Part shown: positions 43,297 through 51,749 of the stretch, piece after piece
How the letters are laid out: the number at the start of each line of letters is the position of its first letter
How positions within the stretch are numbered: the first letter of the stretch is position 1
NCBI RefSeq assembly: GCF_006717145.1
Contig: NZ_VFQF01000003.1
Location: 744,001 to 808,000, forward strand
Direction of reading: 5' to 3'
Source of the DNA: Humibacillus xanthopallidus
Lineage (GTDB): Bacteria > Actinomycetota > Actinomycetes > Actinomycetales > Dermatophilaceae
DNA length: 64,000 nt
Translations under genes and position numbers: made by a program
Notes under the pieces: model-generated
The model's input: only the letters and a program-made list of their open reading frames with translations
Told to the model about the DNA's origin: nothing
The model's database searches: none

Positions 43297-43449
43297 GAGC
43301 CGCTCACCTGCCGATCCCCTGCTCCCGATGCTTCCACCTCGACGAAACCCGGGGAGCCGGTTCGGTTGCATCGGGTGGGCCACGGGATCTGGCGGGCGCC
43401 CACGGGCGGGGGCGTGCGGGCCTGCCCGCACGCGGTGCGCGACGACGAA

Positions 43450-43480
43450 GGCGCCCCGACCCACGAACGGTCGAGGCGCC
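43450..43480 (-). terminator. Hairpin terminator after the HerA-like gene
   Basis: Arms GGCGCCCCGACC (43450-43461) and GGTCGAGGCGCC (43469-43480) pair with one mismatch, 20 bases past the HerA-like gene stop at 43500. Confidence 0.6.
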
Positions 43481-43499
43481 CCCGAGGCGAGGGTTGCGG

Positions 43500-45083
43500 T
43501 CAGCGCTTGCGCGTGCCGAAGATGCTGCGCGTGATCTCGCGCCCGATCACGGTGCCGGCCGAGCGCAGCATCGACTTGAAGGCCGAGCTGCCTGCGACCT
43601 GCTCGATGATGGTCGGCTCCTCCTTTGGCGCCGCCTGCCGCTTCGGTGCCGGGGCTGCGGGGGCCGGCGCAGGTGCCGCCGGCGCCGGGGGAGCCGCGGG
43701 GGTCTGGGCCTCGAGACGCTTGGTCAGCAGCTCGTAGGCGGACTCGCGGTCGAGCACGGCGGCATACTTCGGCGCGATGGTCGAGGCGGCGATGATGCCG
43801 TCGATCGTCGCCTGCGGCGAGGGGTCCATGAGGGAGTTCGGCGCCTTCATGCGCGTCCACGCGACGGGCGTCGGCACGCCCTTGTCGGAGAGCACCGTGA
43901 CGACGGCCTCGCCGATGCCGAGGCTCGTCAGCAGCTTCTCCATGTCGTATGCCGTGTGCGGGTAGGTCGCGATGGCCTGCTTGAGCGCCTTGGCGTCGTC
44001 GGGCGTGAAGGCGCGCAGCGCGTGCTGCACGCGGTTGCCGAGCTGCGCGAGCACGCCGGCGGGCACGTCCTTGGGCGACTGGGTGACGAAGAACACGCCG
44101 ACGCCCTTGGAGCGGATGAGGCGCACGGTCTGCTCGATGGCCTGCAGGAACGCCTTGCTCGCGTCGTCGAAGAGCAGGTGCGCCTCGTCGAAGAAGAAGA
44201 CGAGCTTGGGCTTGTCGAGGTCGCCCTCCTCGGGCAGGTCGTGGAAGAGGTCGGCGAGCAGCCACATGAGGAAGGTCGAGAAGAGCTGGGGCCGGTCCTG
44301 GACCTGGGGCAGCTCGAGGCAGGAGATGATCCCCTTGCCGTCTGCAGCCGTGCGCAGCAGGTCGCGCGTGTCGAACTCCGGCTCGCCGAAGAAGTCGCCC
44401 GCGCCCTGGTCCTCGAAGGTGATGAGGTTGCGCAGGATGACGCCCGCGGTCGCGCTCGAGAGGCCGCCGAGCTCCTTGAGGTCGGCCTTGCCCTCGTCGG
44501 AGGTGAGGTGGCTGATGACGGCGCGCAGGTCCTTGAGGTCGAGCAGCGCGAGGCCGTTCTTGTCGGCGTAGTGGAAGATCAGCCCGAGGCTGCTCTCCTG
44601 CGTGTCGTTGAGGCCGAGCACCTTGCTCAGCAGCGTCGGGCCGAAGCTCGTGATCGTCGCGCGGATGGCGATGCCGTCGCCCTTGCCGCCGAGGCTGAAG
44701 AACTCGGTGGGGTATGCCGTCGCCGTCCACTCCATGCCGACGCTCGTCGCGCGGTCGATGATCTTCGTGCCGCCCTCACCGGGGGTGGCGACGCCCGAGA
44801 GGTCGCCCTTCATGTCGGCGAGGAAGACCGGCACGCCCTGCTCCGACAGCTGCTCGGCCATGAGCTGGAGCGTCTTCGTCTTGCCGGTGCCGGTGGCTCC
44901 GGCGACGAGACCGTGGCGGTTCATCACGCTGAGCGGGATCTGCACCGGCGCGTCGGCGTGGGCCTCGTTGCCGATGACCACCGCCCCGAGCTTGAGGATG
45001 GGCCCGTCGAAGGCGTAGCCAGCCCGGATCTCGTCGAGCTGGCCGGATGTCTGATCGGGCGTCTCCGCAGCGGTGTCGGTCAC
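43500..45083 (-). CDS. HerA-like ATPase (DUF853 family)
   Basis: A cytoplasmic P-loop ATPase of about 527 residues. It carries NRHGLVAGATGTGKTKTLQLMAEQL (Walker A), PVFLADMKGDLSGVA, KLVFFFDEAHLLFDDASKAFLQAIEQTVRLIRSKGVGVFFVTQSPKDVPAGVLAQLGNRVQHALRAF (Walker B and sensor) and a Pro/Ala-rich linker before the C-terminal helix. The family is related to HerA/FtsK translocases but its function is unproven. The start is uncertain: GTG 45083 (VTDTAAETPDQ) or ATG 45107. Confidence 0.88.
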   Translation of the reverse strand: MTDTAAETPDQTSGQLDEIRAGYAFDGPILKLGAVVIGNEAHADAPVQIPLSVMNRHGLVAGATGTGKTKTLQLMAEQLSEQGVPVFLADMKGDLSGVATPGEGGTKIIDRATSVGMEWTATAYPTEFFSLGGKGDGIAIRATITSFGPTLLSKVLGLNDTQESSLGLIFHYADKNGLALLDLKDLRAVISHLTSDEGKADLKELGGLSSATAGVILRNLITFEDQGAGDFFGEPEFDTRDLLRTAADGKGIISCLELPQVQDRPQLFSTFLMWLLADLFHDLPEEGDLDKPKLVFFFDEAHLLFDDASKAFLQAIEQTVRLIRSKGVGVFFVTQSPKDVPAGVLAQLGNRVQHALRAFTPDDAKALKQAIATYPHTAYDMEKLLTSLGIGEAVVTVLSDKGVPTPVAWTRMKAPNSLMDPSPQATIDGIIAASTIAPKYAAVLDRESAYELLTKRLEAQTPAAPPAPAAPAPAPAAPAPKRQAAPKEEPTIIEQVAGSSAFKSMLRSAGTVIGREITRSIFGTRKR

Positions 45084-45134
45084 GCTTCGAACTCTATCCG
45101 CCGACATCACGGGTTCGCCGCCTATGCTGACCCG

Positions 45135-45431
45135 GTGATTTTCAAGGCCGTTGGCGACACCCGTCCGTATCCCGACCATGGGCTCGAGACGACGAAGGAC
45201 TGGTCGAACGTGCCACCTCGCGTGGTGCAGCTCGGCGAGCTCATCACGACGAAGAGCACGCTCGACCTGCGCGGGCTGCTCGCCGACGACTCGACCTTCT
45301 ACGGCGACCTCTTCCCGCACTGTGTCGAGTGGGAGGGCGAGCTCTACCTCGAGGACGGGCTCCACCGCGCGCTTCGGGCGGCGCTGCAGCAGCGACCGGT
45401 GCTGCACGCGAGGGTGCTGGTGCTCACCTGA
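45135..45431 (+). CDS. Conserved actinobacterial small protein, often labelled VapB-family antitoxin
   Basis: A 98-residue protein, MIFKAVGDTRPYPDHGLETTKDWSNVPPR, with DLRGLLADDSTFYGDLFPHCVEWEGELYLEDGLHRALRAALQQR. I recall close relatives in streptomycetes that databases call VapB antitoxins. No VapC toxin is beside it, and it lies just before a LytR_C protein gene, so that label looks doubtful. The LEDGLHRALRA end resembles ParB/sulfiredoxin-like folds. Start is a GTG at 45135. Confidence 0.75.
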   Translation: MIFKAVGDTRPYPDHGLETTKDWSNVPPRVVQLGELITTKSTLDLRGLLADDSTFYGDLFPHCVEWEGELYLEDGLHRALRAALQQRPVLHARVLVLT

Positions 45432-45484
45432 CCGGACACCGGTCGGGCGGCTGACGGGGCAGACGAACGAACGAAGGAGCGGGC

Positions 45485-46024
45485 ATGTCCGAGATCGTCG
45501 ACGATGACGGTGGCCGTGGCTACCGGGTGCGGCGGCAGCGGCGCTCGGTGATCGTCATCGTCGTCGTCCTGCTCGCGCTCGCGGGGGCCTTCTACTACGC
45601 CTCGACCTACTTCCGGGCGACCGAGCCGCAGGCCGGCCCGTGCACGACCGAGCCGGTCGTCGTCGCGTTGCGCACGAGCGACGTCAGCCTCAACGTCTAC
45701 AACGCGACGAACCGCAGCGGCCTCGCCTCGGCAGCCTCCAAGACCGCCATCGACCGCGGCTTCAAGGTCAAGAAGGTCGGCAACGACCCGAAGAAGGCGA
45801 CGATCAAGCAGACCGCCCAGGTGCGCTTCGGCCCCGAGGGCGAGGCGTCGGCCAAGCTGCTGCTCGCCCACCTGCCCGGTGCGGTCGGCGTCAACGACAA
45901 GCGCGAGGGTGACACCGTCGACCTTGTGCTCGGCAACAAGTGGAAGAGCTTCGGACCGGTTCCGGCCGTCGTCACCCCGACCCAGACCCTGCGGCCCTGC
46001 CCGACCATCACGGTCACGCAGTAG
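45485..46024 (+). CDS. LytR_C-domain membrane protein
   Basis: A 179-residue protein with one membrane span (about 21-41, SVIVIVVVLLALAGAFYYAS). An extracytoplasmic LytR C-terminal domain follows: LNVYNATNRSGLASAASKTAIDRGFKVKKVGNDPKK, then VRFGPEGEASAKLLLAHLPGA and DLVLGNKW. The same domain ends LytR-CpsA-Psr wall enzymes, but the catalytic part is absent. Two Cys near the ends of the mature part could pair. GAAGGAGCGGGC precedes the ATG; the gap to the upstream small gene is 53 bp, so they may be cotranscribed. Confidence 0.85.
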   Translation: MSEIVDDDGGRGYRVRRQRRSVIVIVVVLLALAGAFYYASTYFRATEPQAGPCTTEPVVVALRTSDVSLNVYNATNRSGLASAASKTAIDRGFKVKKVGNDPKKATIKQTAQVRFGPEGEASAKLLLAHLPGAVGVNDKREGDTVDLVLGNKWKSFGPVPAVVTPTQTLRPCPTITVTQ

Positions 46025-46088
46025 CCCCGCACCCGCAGCCCCGCCGGCAGCCACGACAGGTCGGTGCGGAGGCCGCCGCCGCACGAGG

Positions 46089-46119
46089 CAGGCCCACCGG
46101 ACCGGGTCCGATGGGCCTG
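46089..46119. terminator. Bidirectional hairpin terminator
   Basis: Fifteen-base arms CAGGCCCACCGGACC (46089-46103) and GGTCCGATGGGCCTG (46105-46119) pair with one mismatch between the converging genes ending at 46024 and 46146. Confidence 0.7.
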
Positions 46120-46145
46120 TGCACGCCTGGCGTCCGGATCAGGCG

Positions 46146-47210
46146 TCAGCTGACGGGCTGCGCTGCCGAGACGAACTCGTTCGTGTAGGTCTTGCTCAGG
46201 TCGATGGACTTGCCCTGCACCTTGGGGTTGAACTCGCCGAGGACGGCGAGGCAGGTCTTCGGCCCGTCCGCGGGCATGACGCCGGTCGGGTTGAAGATGC
46301 CCTTCTCGCTGTTGAGCGCCGCGACGTAGGCGGGCTTGCCGACCCCCTTGTAGTAGCTGGCCGGCATCTTGTCGGCGATGGCGGCGCCGTCGTGCTGCTG
46401 GATCCACGAGAGGGTGGCGACGTAGGCGTTGACGAGCTTCTGGACCGTCGCCTTGTTGCTGTTGACCCAGTCGCTCTGCATGTAGAGCGAGGTCGCGGGG
46501 TACGTGCCGCCGAGCGCCGCCTTGGAGCCCTGGGCGGTGCGCATGTCGAGCAGGATGAAGGCGGTCCCATCCGAAAGTGCCTGTGAGACAGTCGGTTCGG
46601 TCGTCATGCCGCAGTCGATCGCCTTCTGCTTCATGGCCGCGATGAAGGTCTGTCCCGCACCGACGCCGCGTCGCGTCTCCTGCGTCGGGTCGACGCCGTT
46701 CTTCTTGCTGAGGTACTGCGTGAGGAAGTCGGTCGACGATCCCGTGTCGGTGATCCCGAGCGAGCGACCCTTGAAGTCGGCCGGGCTCTTGACGGTGCCT
46801 TTGAGGTCGCTGCGGCACAGCTCGACCTCACCGGGGATCTGGAGCATCGAGATGACGGCCTCGGACGACTTGCCCTGGGCCTGCAGCGCGATGTTGTGGT
46901 CGTAGAAGCCACCGACGCCCTGGACCTGGCCGGCGAGCATGTTCTGCGTCGCGTCGCCACCCGCCGGCTCGTCAACGAGGTTGACGTTGACCCCGGCCTT
47001 GTCGTAGTAACCGAGCTGCTTGGCGAGCATGAAGGGCAGGTAGATCTGCTTGCTCATGCCGCCGACCATGATCGTCACGGTGGGGGCGTCCGCGCCGGCG
47101 CCTGCGGTGCCGGCGGCTGTCGTGGCACCCGAGGCGTTGTTGGCGCAGGCGGCCATCGTCGTTGCCGCGAGGAGGGCGGCGCCTGCGGCGCCGATCCGCT
47201 TGGTGTTCAT
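46146..47210 (-). CDS. ABC transporter substrate-binding lipoprotein (NMT1/SsuA type)
   Basis: A 354-residue exported lipoprotein: signal with lipobox TTMAACANN, then the binding fold VTIMVGGMSKQIYLPFMLAKQLGYYDKAGVNVNLVDEPAGGDATQNMLAGQVQGVGGFYDHNIALQAQG. Later landmarks are KGRSLGITDTGSSTDFLTQYLSKKNGVD and TTEPTVSQAL. Members bind taurine, nitrate, thiamine precursors or aromatic acids; the ligand is not evident. AAAGGAGAGTTCCC precedes the ATG. It follows the permease gene in the operon. Confidence 0.92.
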   Translation of the reverse strand: MNTKRIGAAGAALLAATTMAACANNASGATTAAGTAGAGADAPTVTIMVGGMSKQIYLPFMLAKQLGYYDKAGVNVNLVDEPAGGDATQNMLAGQVQGVGGFYDHNIALQAQGKSSEAVISMLQIPGEVELCRSDLKGTVKSPADFKGRSLGITDTGSSTDFLTQYLSKKNGVDPTQETRRGVGAGQTFIAAMKQKAIDCGMTTEPTVSQALSDGTAFILLDMRTAQGSKAALGGTYPATSLYMQSDWVNSNKATVQKLVNAYVATLSWIQQHDGAAIADKMPASYYKGVGKPAYVAALNSEKGIFNPTGVMPADGPKTCLAVLGEFNPKVQGKSIDLSKTYTNEFVSAAQPVS

Positions 47211-47322
47211 GGGAACTCTCCTTTGAGTCGTTGAGTGGTGGTGTGGGGTTGTCGTGTCGGTTGGGTGGTGGGGGTGGACGGGTTGTCGGAGGAGACGGGC
47301 GGGTGCGCTGGGGTCGCTGTCG

Positions 47323-48324
47323 TCACTCGACCGCTGCACCTCCGTGGGTCTGTGGCGGCCGCCACCGGAGCAGGCGCCGTTCGAGGAGGGTGATGAGCCC
47401 TTCCGCCGTCAGGGCGACGACGGCGACGAGGACCATGCCGGCGAGCACCCCGTTCATGTCGAAGTTGTTCTGCGACGAGCGGATGAGCAGGCCGAGGCCC
47501 TGGTTGGCGCCGAGGATCTCGCCGACGAGCGCCCCGATGAGGGCGAAGCCGAAGCTGATGTGCAGGCTCGCGAGGATCCAGGTGAAGGCCGAGGGCAGCA
47601 CGACGTCGCGGGTGACCCGCCAGCGTGAGGCGCCGAGCAGGCGGGCGTTCGCGATGAGGTTGCGGTCGACCTCGCGGGCGCCCTGGAAGGCGTTGAAGAA
47701 CACCCCGAAGAAGACGAGGACGACGGCGAGGAGCACCTTAGACTGCATGCCGAAGCCGAAGGCGACGGTGAAGATCGAGCCGAGGATGATGCGCGGGATC
47801 GAGTTGGCGGCCTTGAGGAACGGCGCGAAGAGCTCGGAGAGCAGCTGCACCCGGCCGAGGGCGATGCCCAGGACGACGCCGAGGACCGCGCCGATGAGGA
47901 AGCCGAGCACCGCCTCCTCGAGGGTGATGATGATCTGGTCCGCGAGCGAGCCCTGGCTCGTGCCCTCGGTGAACCAGCCGTACATCGTGGCCCACACTCC
48001 CTGGGGCTCGCCCCAGAAGAAGGGGTCGACCACCTTGGCACCCACCCCCAGCTGCCACAGCGCGAGCAGGGCGGCGACGACTGCGAGGCGTGCGGCGGCG
48101 AGCCACGCACGTCGTCGCCGAGCCCGGCTCCGGGGGGTGGGGCCGGCAGCGTGGCTCTCGACCGGGCCGCGGGCCAGGTTCTCAGCCGGGGCGCCCGCGG
48201 GGCTCTCGACGGGGCTGCCGGAGCCGGCGGAGGGGGCGGCATACGGGCTGGGGGTGCTTGCGGCGCTCGCCGGGGCTCCCGACGGGCCCGCGACGGCGTC
48301 GCGCTGGGTCGGTAGGTCGATCAT
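47323..48324 (-). CDS. ABC transporter permease (SsuC/TauC type)
   Basis: A 333-residue permease. A long Pro/Ala/Ser-rich cytoplasmic N-terminus of about 70 residues is unusual. About six membrane segments follow and the EAA loop reads DRNLIANARLLGASRWRVTRDVVLPSAFTWILASLHISFGFALIGALVGE. The ATG overlaps the stop of the ATPase gene (ATGA), so translation is coupled. It works with the ATPase upstream and the binding protein downstream. Confidence 0.93.
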   Translation of the reverse strand: MIDLPTQRDAVAGPSGAPASAASTPSPYAAPSAGSGSPVESPAGAPAENLARGPVESHAAGPTPRSRARRRRAWLAAARLAVVAALLALWQLGVGAKVVDPFFWGEPQGVWATMYGWFTEGTSQGSLADQIIITLEEAVLGFLIGAVLGVVLGIALGRVQLLSELFAPFLKAANSIPRIILGSIFTVAFGFGMQSKVLLAVVLVFFGVFFNAFQGAREVDRNLIANARLLGASRWRVTRDVVLPSAFTWILASLHISFGFALIGALVGEILGANQGLGLLIRSSQNNFDMNGVLAGMVLVAVVALTAEGLITLLERRLLRWRPPQTHGGAAVE

Positions 48325-49130
48325 GACGCCACCTCCGCCAGGCGGGTCGTCCGCGCATACGCCTCGGCGACCTCGGTGCGCAGGGCCTCCCAGATCTGCT
48401 CGTAGAGCCTGGTGAAGCGTGGGTCGAAACGGATCTCCTGGACGACGCGCGGCCGCGGCAGGTCGATCTCGAACTCCGCCTTCACCGTGCCGGGCCCGGC
48501 CTTCAGCACGACGACCTTGTCGGCGAGGGCGATGGCCTCCTCGAGGTCGTGCGTCACGAAGACGACGCTCGGCCGCGTCTGGTCCCAGAGGTGGAGCAGC
48601 TCGGTCGACATGATCGCCCGGGTCTGCACGTCGAGGGCGCTGAACGGCTCGTCCATGAGCAGGATCCGCGGCTGGTTGATGAGCGACTGCGCGAGGGCGA
48701 CGCGCTTGCGCATGCCTCCGGAGAGCTGGTGCGGATAGCGGTCCTCGAAGCCGCCGAGGCCGACCCGCCGCAACCAGTCGCGGGCCAGGCCCAGGGCCTC
48801 CGACCGTCGCTGCCCCCGGTAGAGCGGGCCGGCAGCGACGTTGTCGAGCACCGTCTTCCACGGGAAGACGGCGTCCTGCTGGAAGACGAAGCCCGTGCTC
48901 GTCTCGATGCCGCGGACCGGAACGCCGTCGATGAGCGCCTCTCCGCGAGAGGGCCGCTCGAGCCCCGAGACGAGGGTGAGCGTCGTGGACTTGCCGCAGC
49001 CGGTGGGCCCGACGACGGCGCAGAACTGCCCGTCCTCGACCGTCAGCGACAGGTCCTGGATCGCGGTGTAGGTGCCGCCGTCCGCCGTGGCGAACTTCTT
49101 GGTGACATTGCGTAGCTCGATGGCTGCCAT
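48321..49130 (-). CDS. ABC transporter ATPase (SsuB/TauB type)
   Basis: A 269-residue ATPase with Walker A GPTGCGKSTT, Q-loop VFQQDAVFPWKTVLDNV, signature LSGGMRKRVALAQSL, Walker B ILLMDEPFSALD and switch FVTHDLEEA. It energises the importer encoded downstream. It is first in the operon and divergent from a CitA-type kinase gene, which may control it. Confidence 0.95.
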   Translation of the reverse strand: MAAIELRNVTKKFATADGGTYTAIQDLSLTVEDGQFCAVVGPTGCGKSTTLTLVSGLERPSRGEALIDGVPVRGIETSTGFVFQQDAVFPWKTVLDNVAAGPLYRGQRRSEALGLARDWLRRVGLGGFEDRYPHQLSGGMRKRVALAQSLINQPRILLMDEPFSALDVQTRAIMSTELLHLWDQTRPSVVFVTHDLEEAIALADKVVVLKAGPGTVKAEFEIDLPRPRVVQEIRFDPRFTRLYEQIWEALRTEVAEAYARTTRLAEVAS

Positions 49131-49395
49131 GCGCCTCGCCCTTTCTCCTCGTTGAGTGGCGTCGTGAGTGGCGTCACCGTAGGAGCGGATCGGGCGTGGC
49201 TGGAATGCTTGTGATCGTTCGGAGAGATAGCCGCGATAGACATGGTTTTGTGCAATCTGCTCAGCCATGCTGGTGGCGACGCCGACGAGGGCGTCACCCC
49301 TCCACGTGACGCCGACCGTGGACCGTGAGTGTGGACCTGAGTGTGGAGCTGGAGCGTTGGCCTTGAGCGTGCACCTCGACGAGCGGAGGAGAGGT
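49131..49395. promoter_or_regulatory. 265 bp divergent promoter region
   Basis: It separates the ABC importer from the two-component genes. An AT-richer stretch near 49201-49265 (with GATAGACATGG and TTTTGTGCAAT) is the likeliest promoter or regulator-binding area; no clear palindrome was seen. Confidence 0.4.
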
Positions 49396-51003
49396 ATGCC
49401 GCGACTGGCGCGCACGCTGGCCGCCCGGATCCTGCTGGCCGTCCTCGGGATCGTCGTCGTGACGCTCGCCGTCGGCTTCGCGCTCTTCGCGCGCCTGACG
49501 TCGCAGACCGCCGACGAGCGCGCCATCGAGCAGGCCAGCGGGATCGCGGTGACCCTCGGACGGGTGCCGCAGGTCGCCCAGGCAGTCGTGGACGGCGACC
49601 CTTCCCACGTGCTGTCGGCCCTCGGGTCGCAGGTCCGGGCCTCGACGGGCGCCTCCTACGTCGTCATCATCGACCGCACCGGCCGTCGCTGGTCGCACCC
49701 CAACCCGGCGCTCATCGGGCAGCGCGTCGAGGAGCCGGTCATGGCCCTCGACGGGCAGGTGCACACCGGCATCGACGAGGGCAGCCTCGGACGCTCGGCC
49801 AACGCCCGGGCGCCGATCGTCGACGCCGCGGGCCGACCGGTAGGAGAGGTGTCGGTCGGCATCCTCGAGTCGGAGGTGAGCGGACGGCTGGATGCCGAGG
49901 TGCTCGACATCGCCCTCTACGCCGCGATCGCTCTCGCCCTCGGGGTCGCGGCGTCACTGCTCCTCGCCCGCGCCATCAAGCGGGTGACCTTCGGGGTCGA
50001 GCCCGCCGAGATCGTCGCCCTGGTGCAGGAGCGCGAGGCCATGCTCTACGGCGTCCGCGAGGGGGTCCTGGCGGTCGACGCCAAGGGGGCGATCAACGTC
50101 CTCAACGACGAGGCCCGCCGCCTGCTCGGCATCGAGTCGGCCAGCCTCGGCCAGCGGGTCGAGGACGTCGTGCCTGACGGCCGCCTGCGACGCGTCATCA
50201 CCGGCGAGATCGAGGGAGTCGACCTCGTCGCCGTCACCGACGAGCACCTGCTCGTGCTCAACCGGATGCCGGTGCTCGTGGGCGGGCGGGGCGTCGGTTG
50301 GGTCGTCACGATCCGCGACCGCACCGAGCTCGAGGCCCTGATGCGCCAGCTCGACTCGATGGAGGCGCTCTCGACGGCCCTGCGTGCGCAGGAGCACGAG
50401 TTCTCCAACCGGCTCCACGTGCTGTCCGTGCTGCTCGAGCTCGGGGAGGTCGAGGAGGCGACGCGCTACAGCGAGGAGCTGCAGGCCGAGACGGCCCTCG
50501 TCAGCGAGGAGATCCGGGCGCGGGTCGGCTCACCCGTCGTGGCCGCCCTGCTGCTCGCGAAGACGACGGTGGCGGCAGAGCGTGACGTCGTCGTGCGCCT
50601 CGACCCGGCGAGCCGCCTCGAGGCCGGCCACGACGCCGAGCTGCCGGTGGTGACGGTCCTCGGCAACCTCGTCGACAACGCCGTCGACGCCGTCGCCGAC
50701 GACTCGCGCACGGCCGGCACCCATCCCCGTGGCGAGGTGCTCGTGCGCATCGAGGGCACCGCCGACGCCCTCCTCCTGACGGTCACCGACACCGGTCCGG
50801 GCATCCCCGCGGAGCGGCTCGGTGACGTCTTCGTCGACGGCTACACGACGAAGAAGCCGCGCGGCGCCATGCGGCGCGGCGTCGGGCTCGCGCTCGTGCA
50901 CCGCCTCGTCACCCGGGCCGGCGGCACGATCGAGGCGAGCTCGCCCGCCGGCGCCCGGTTCGAGGTCCGCCTCCCGCTCCGGGTGCGCGAGGTGGTGACG
51001 TGA
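49396..51003 (+). CDS. Sensor histidine kinase of the CitA/DcuS type
   Basis: A 535-residue membrane kinase. It has a first span at about 10-32, an extracytoplasmic sCache-like sensor (TSQTADERAIEQASGIAVTLGRVPQVAQAV through NPALIGQRVEEPVMALDGQ), a second span at about 175-195 and a PAS domain (YGVREGVLAVDAKGAINVLNDEARRLLG). Then come the phosphoacceptor helix LRAQEHEFSNRLHVLSVLLELG and an ATPase domain with LVDNAVDAV and TDTGPGI. Unlike the kinases at 7.7-13.4 kb, all key motifs are present. Ligands of this class are usually carboxylates. GGAGGAGAGGT precedes the ATG; its stop overlaps the regulator start (GTGA). Confidence 0.93.
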   Translation: MPRLARTLAARILLAVLGIVVVTLAVGFALFARLTSQTADERAIEQASGIAVTLGRVPQVAQAVVDGDPSHVLSALGSQVRASTGASYVVIIDRTGRRWSHPNPALIGQRVEEPVMALDGQVHTGIDEGSLGRSANARAPIVDAAGRPVGEVSVGILESEVSGRLDAEVLDIALYAAIALALGVAASLLLARAIKRVTFGVEPAEIVALVQEREAMLYGVREGVLAVDAKGAINVLNDEARRLLGIESASLGQRVEDVVPDGRLRRVITGEIEGVDLVAVTDEHLLVLNRMPVLVGGRGVGWVVTIRDRTELEALMRQLDSMEALSTALRAQEHEFSNRLHVLSVLLELGEVEEATRYSEELQAETALVSEEIRARVGSPVVAALLLAKTTVAAERDVVVRLDPASRLEAGHDAELPVVTVLGNLVDNAVDAVADDSRTAGTHPRGEVLVRIEGTADALLLTVTDTGPGIPAERLGDVFVDGYTTKKPRGAMRRGVGLALVHRLVTRAGGTIEASSPAGARFEVRLPLRVREVVT

Positions 51004-51677
51004 TCCGTGTCCTCGTCGTCGACGACGACTACCACGTCGCGCACGCCCATGCCCTGAGCGTGGCGCGGATCCCCGGCTTCACGACGGTCGGCGAGGCGCA
51101 CACCGGTGCCGAAGCGCTCGAGCTGGTGGCGTCGACCGCGCCCGACCTGCTGCTGCTCGACATGTACCTTCCGGACTTCAGCGGCCTCGAGCTGGTGCGG
51201 CAGGTGGCCGTCTCGGGGGAGCGGGTGCCGGACTTCCTGCTCGTCACCGCCGCCCGCGACATCGACTCGGTGCGCACCGCGATGCAGCTCGGGGCGTTCT
51301 ACTACCTCGTCAAGCCGTTCACCTTCGTCGCGCTGCGCGAGCAGCTCGAGGGCTACCGCACCTGGGTCGAGCGGATCGACCGGTCGCCCGAAGCAGACCA
51401 GCACGTCGTCGACGCCCTCTACAGCCTGCGCGGTGCGCCGCCGCGCCGGGCGGCGACGACCCGCTCGCTGCAGCCGACGATGGCCCGAGTGCTCGAGATC
51501 GTCGCCGCCGCCCCAGCACCGATCGGGGCCGCCGAGGTCGCCGAGATCCTCGGCGCCAGTCGGCCCACCGCCCAGCGTTACCTCGCGGGGCTCGTCACGA
51601 AGCAGCTGCTCGACCTCGACCTCACCTACGGGTCGACGGGCCGTCCGGAGCACCGCTACGTGCCGCGTCGCGCCTGA
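51000..51677 (+). CDS. Response regulator of the CitB/DcuR type
   Basis: A 225-residue regulator. The receiver has VDDDYHVAHAHALSV, phosphoacceptor Asp in LLLLDMYLPD, switch Thr in LLVTAARD and Lys in YYLVKPFTF. The C-terminal helix-turn-helix reads AAEVAEILGASRPTAQRYLAGLVTKQLLDLDLTYG, typical of CitB/DcuR. Start GTG 51000 overlaps the kinase stop. It probably controls the divergent ABC importer; that is inferred from position. Confidence 0.94.
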   Translation: MIRVLVVDDDYHVAHAHALSVARIPGFTTVGEAHTGAEALELVASTAPDLLLLDMYLPDFSGLELVRQVAVSGERVPDFLLVTAARDIDSVRTAMQLGAFYYLVKPFTFVALREQLEGYRTWVERIDRSPEADQHVVDALYSLRGAPPRRAATTRSLQPTMARVLEIVAAAPAPIGAAEVAEILGASRPTAQRYLAGLVTKQLLDLDLTYGSTGRPEHRYVPRRA

Positions 51678-51692
51678 GCGGGACCCGGGCGC

Positions 51693-51733
51693 ACGTATGC
51701 CGTCCGGCGCGGACCGCGCCGGACGGCATACGT
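51693..51733 (+). terminator. Hairpin terminator built from two inverted GTATGCCG words
   Basis: Arms of 20 bases (51693-51712 and 51714-51733) pair perfectly around one base. The stem base is ACGTATGCCG, an inverted pair of the word over-represented across this window. It lies between converging genes ending at 51677 and 51750. Confidence 0.85.
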
Positions 51734-51749
51734 CGTCGTGGGGTGGGGC

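Noticed and set aside
42748-44730. A long frame joining the ECF sigma factor to sequence opposite the HerA-like reading frame
   Set aside because: The upstream 480 codons overlap the HerA-like gene in another frame and have no domain; the sigma factor begins properly at 43296.
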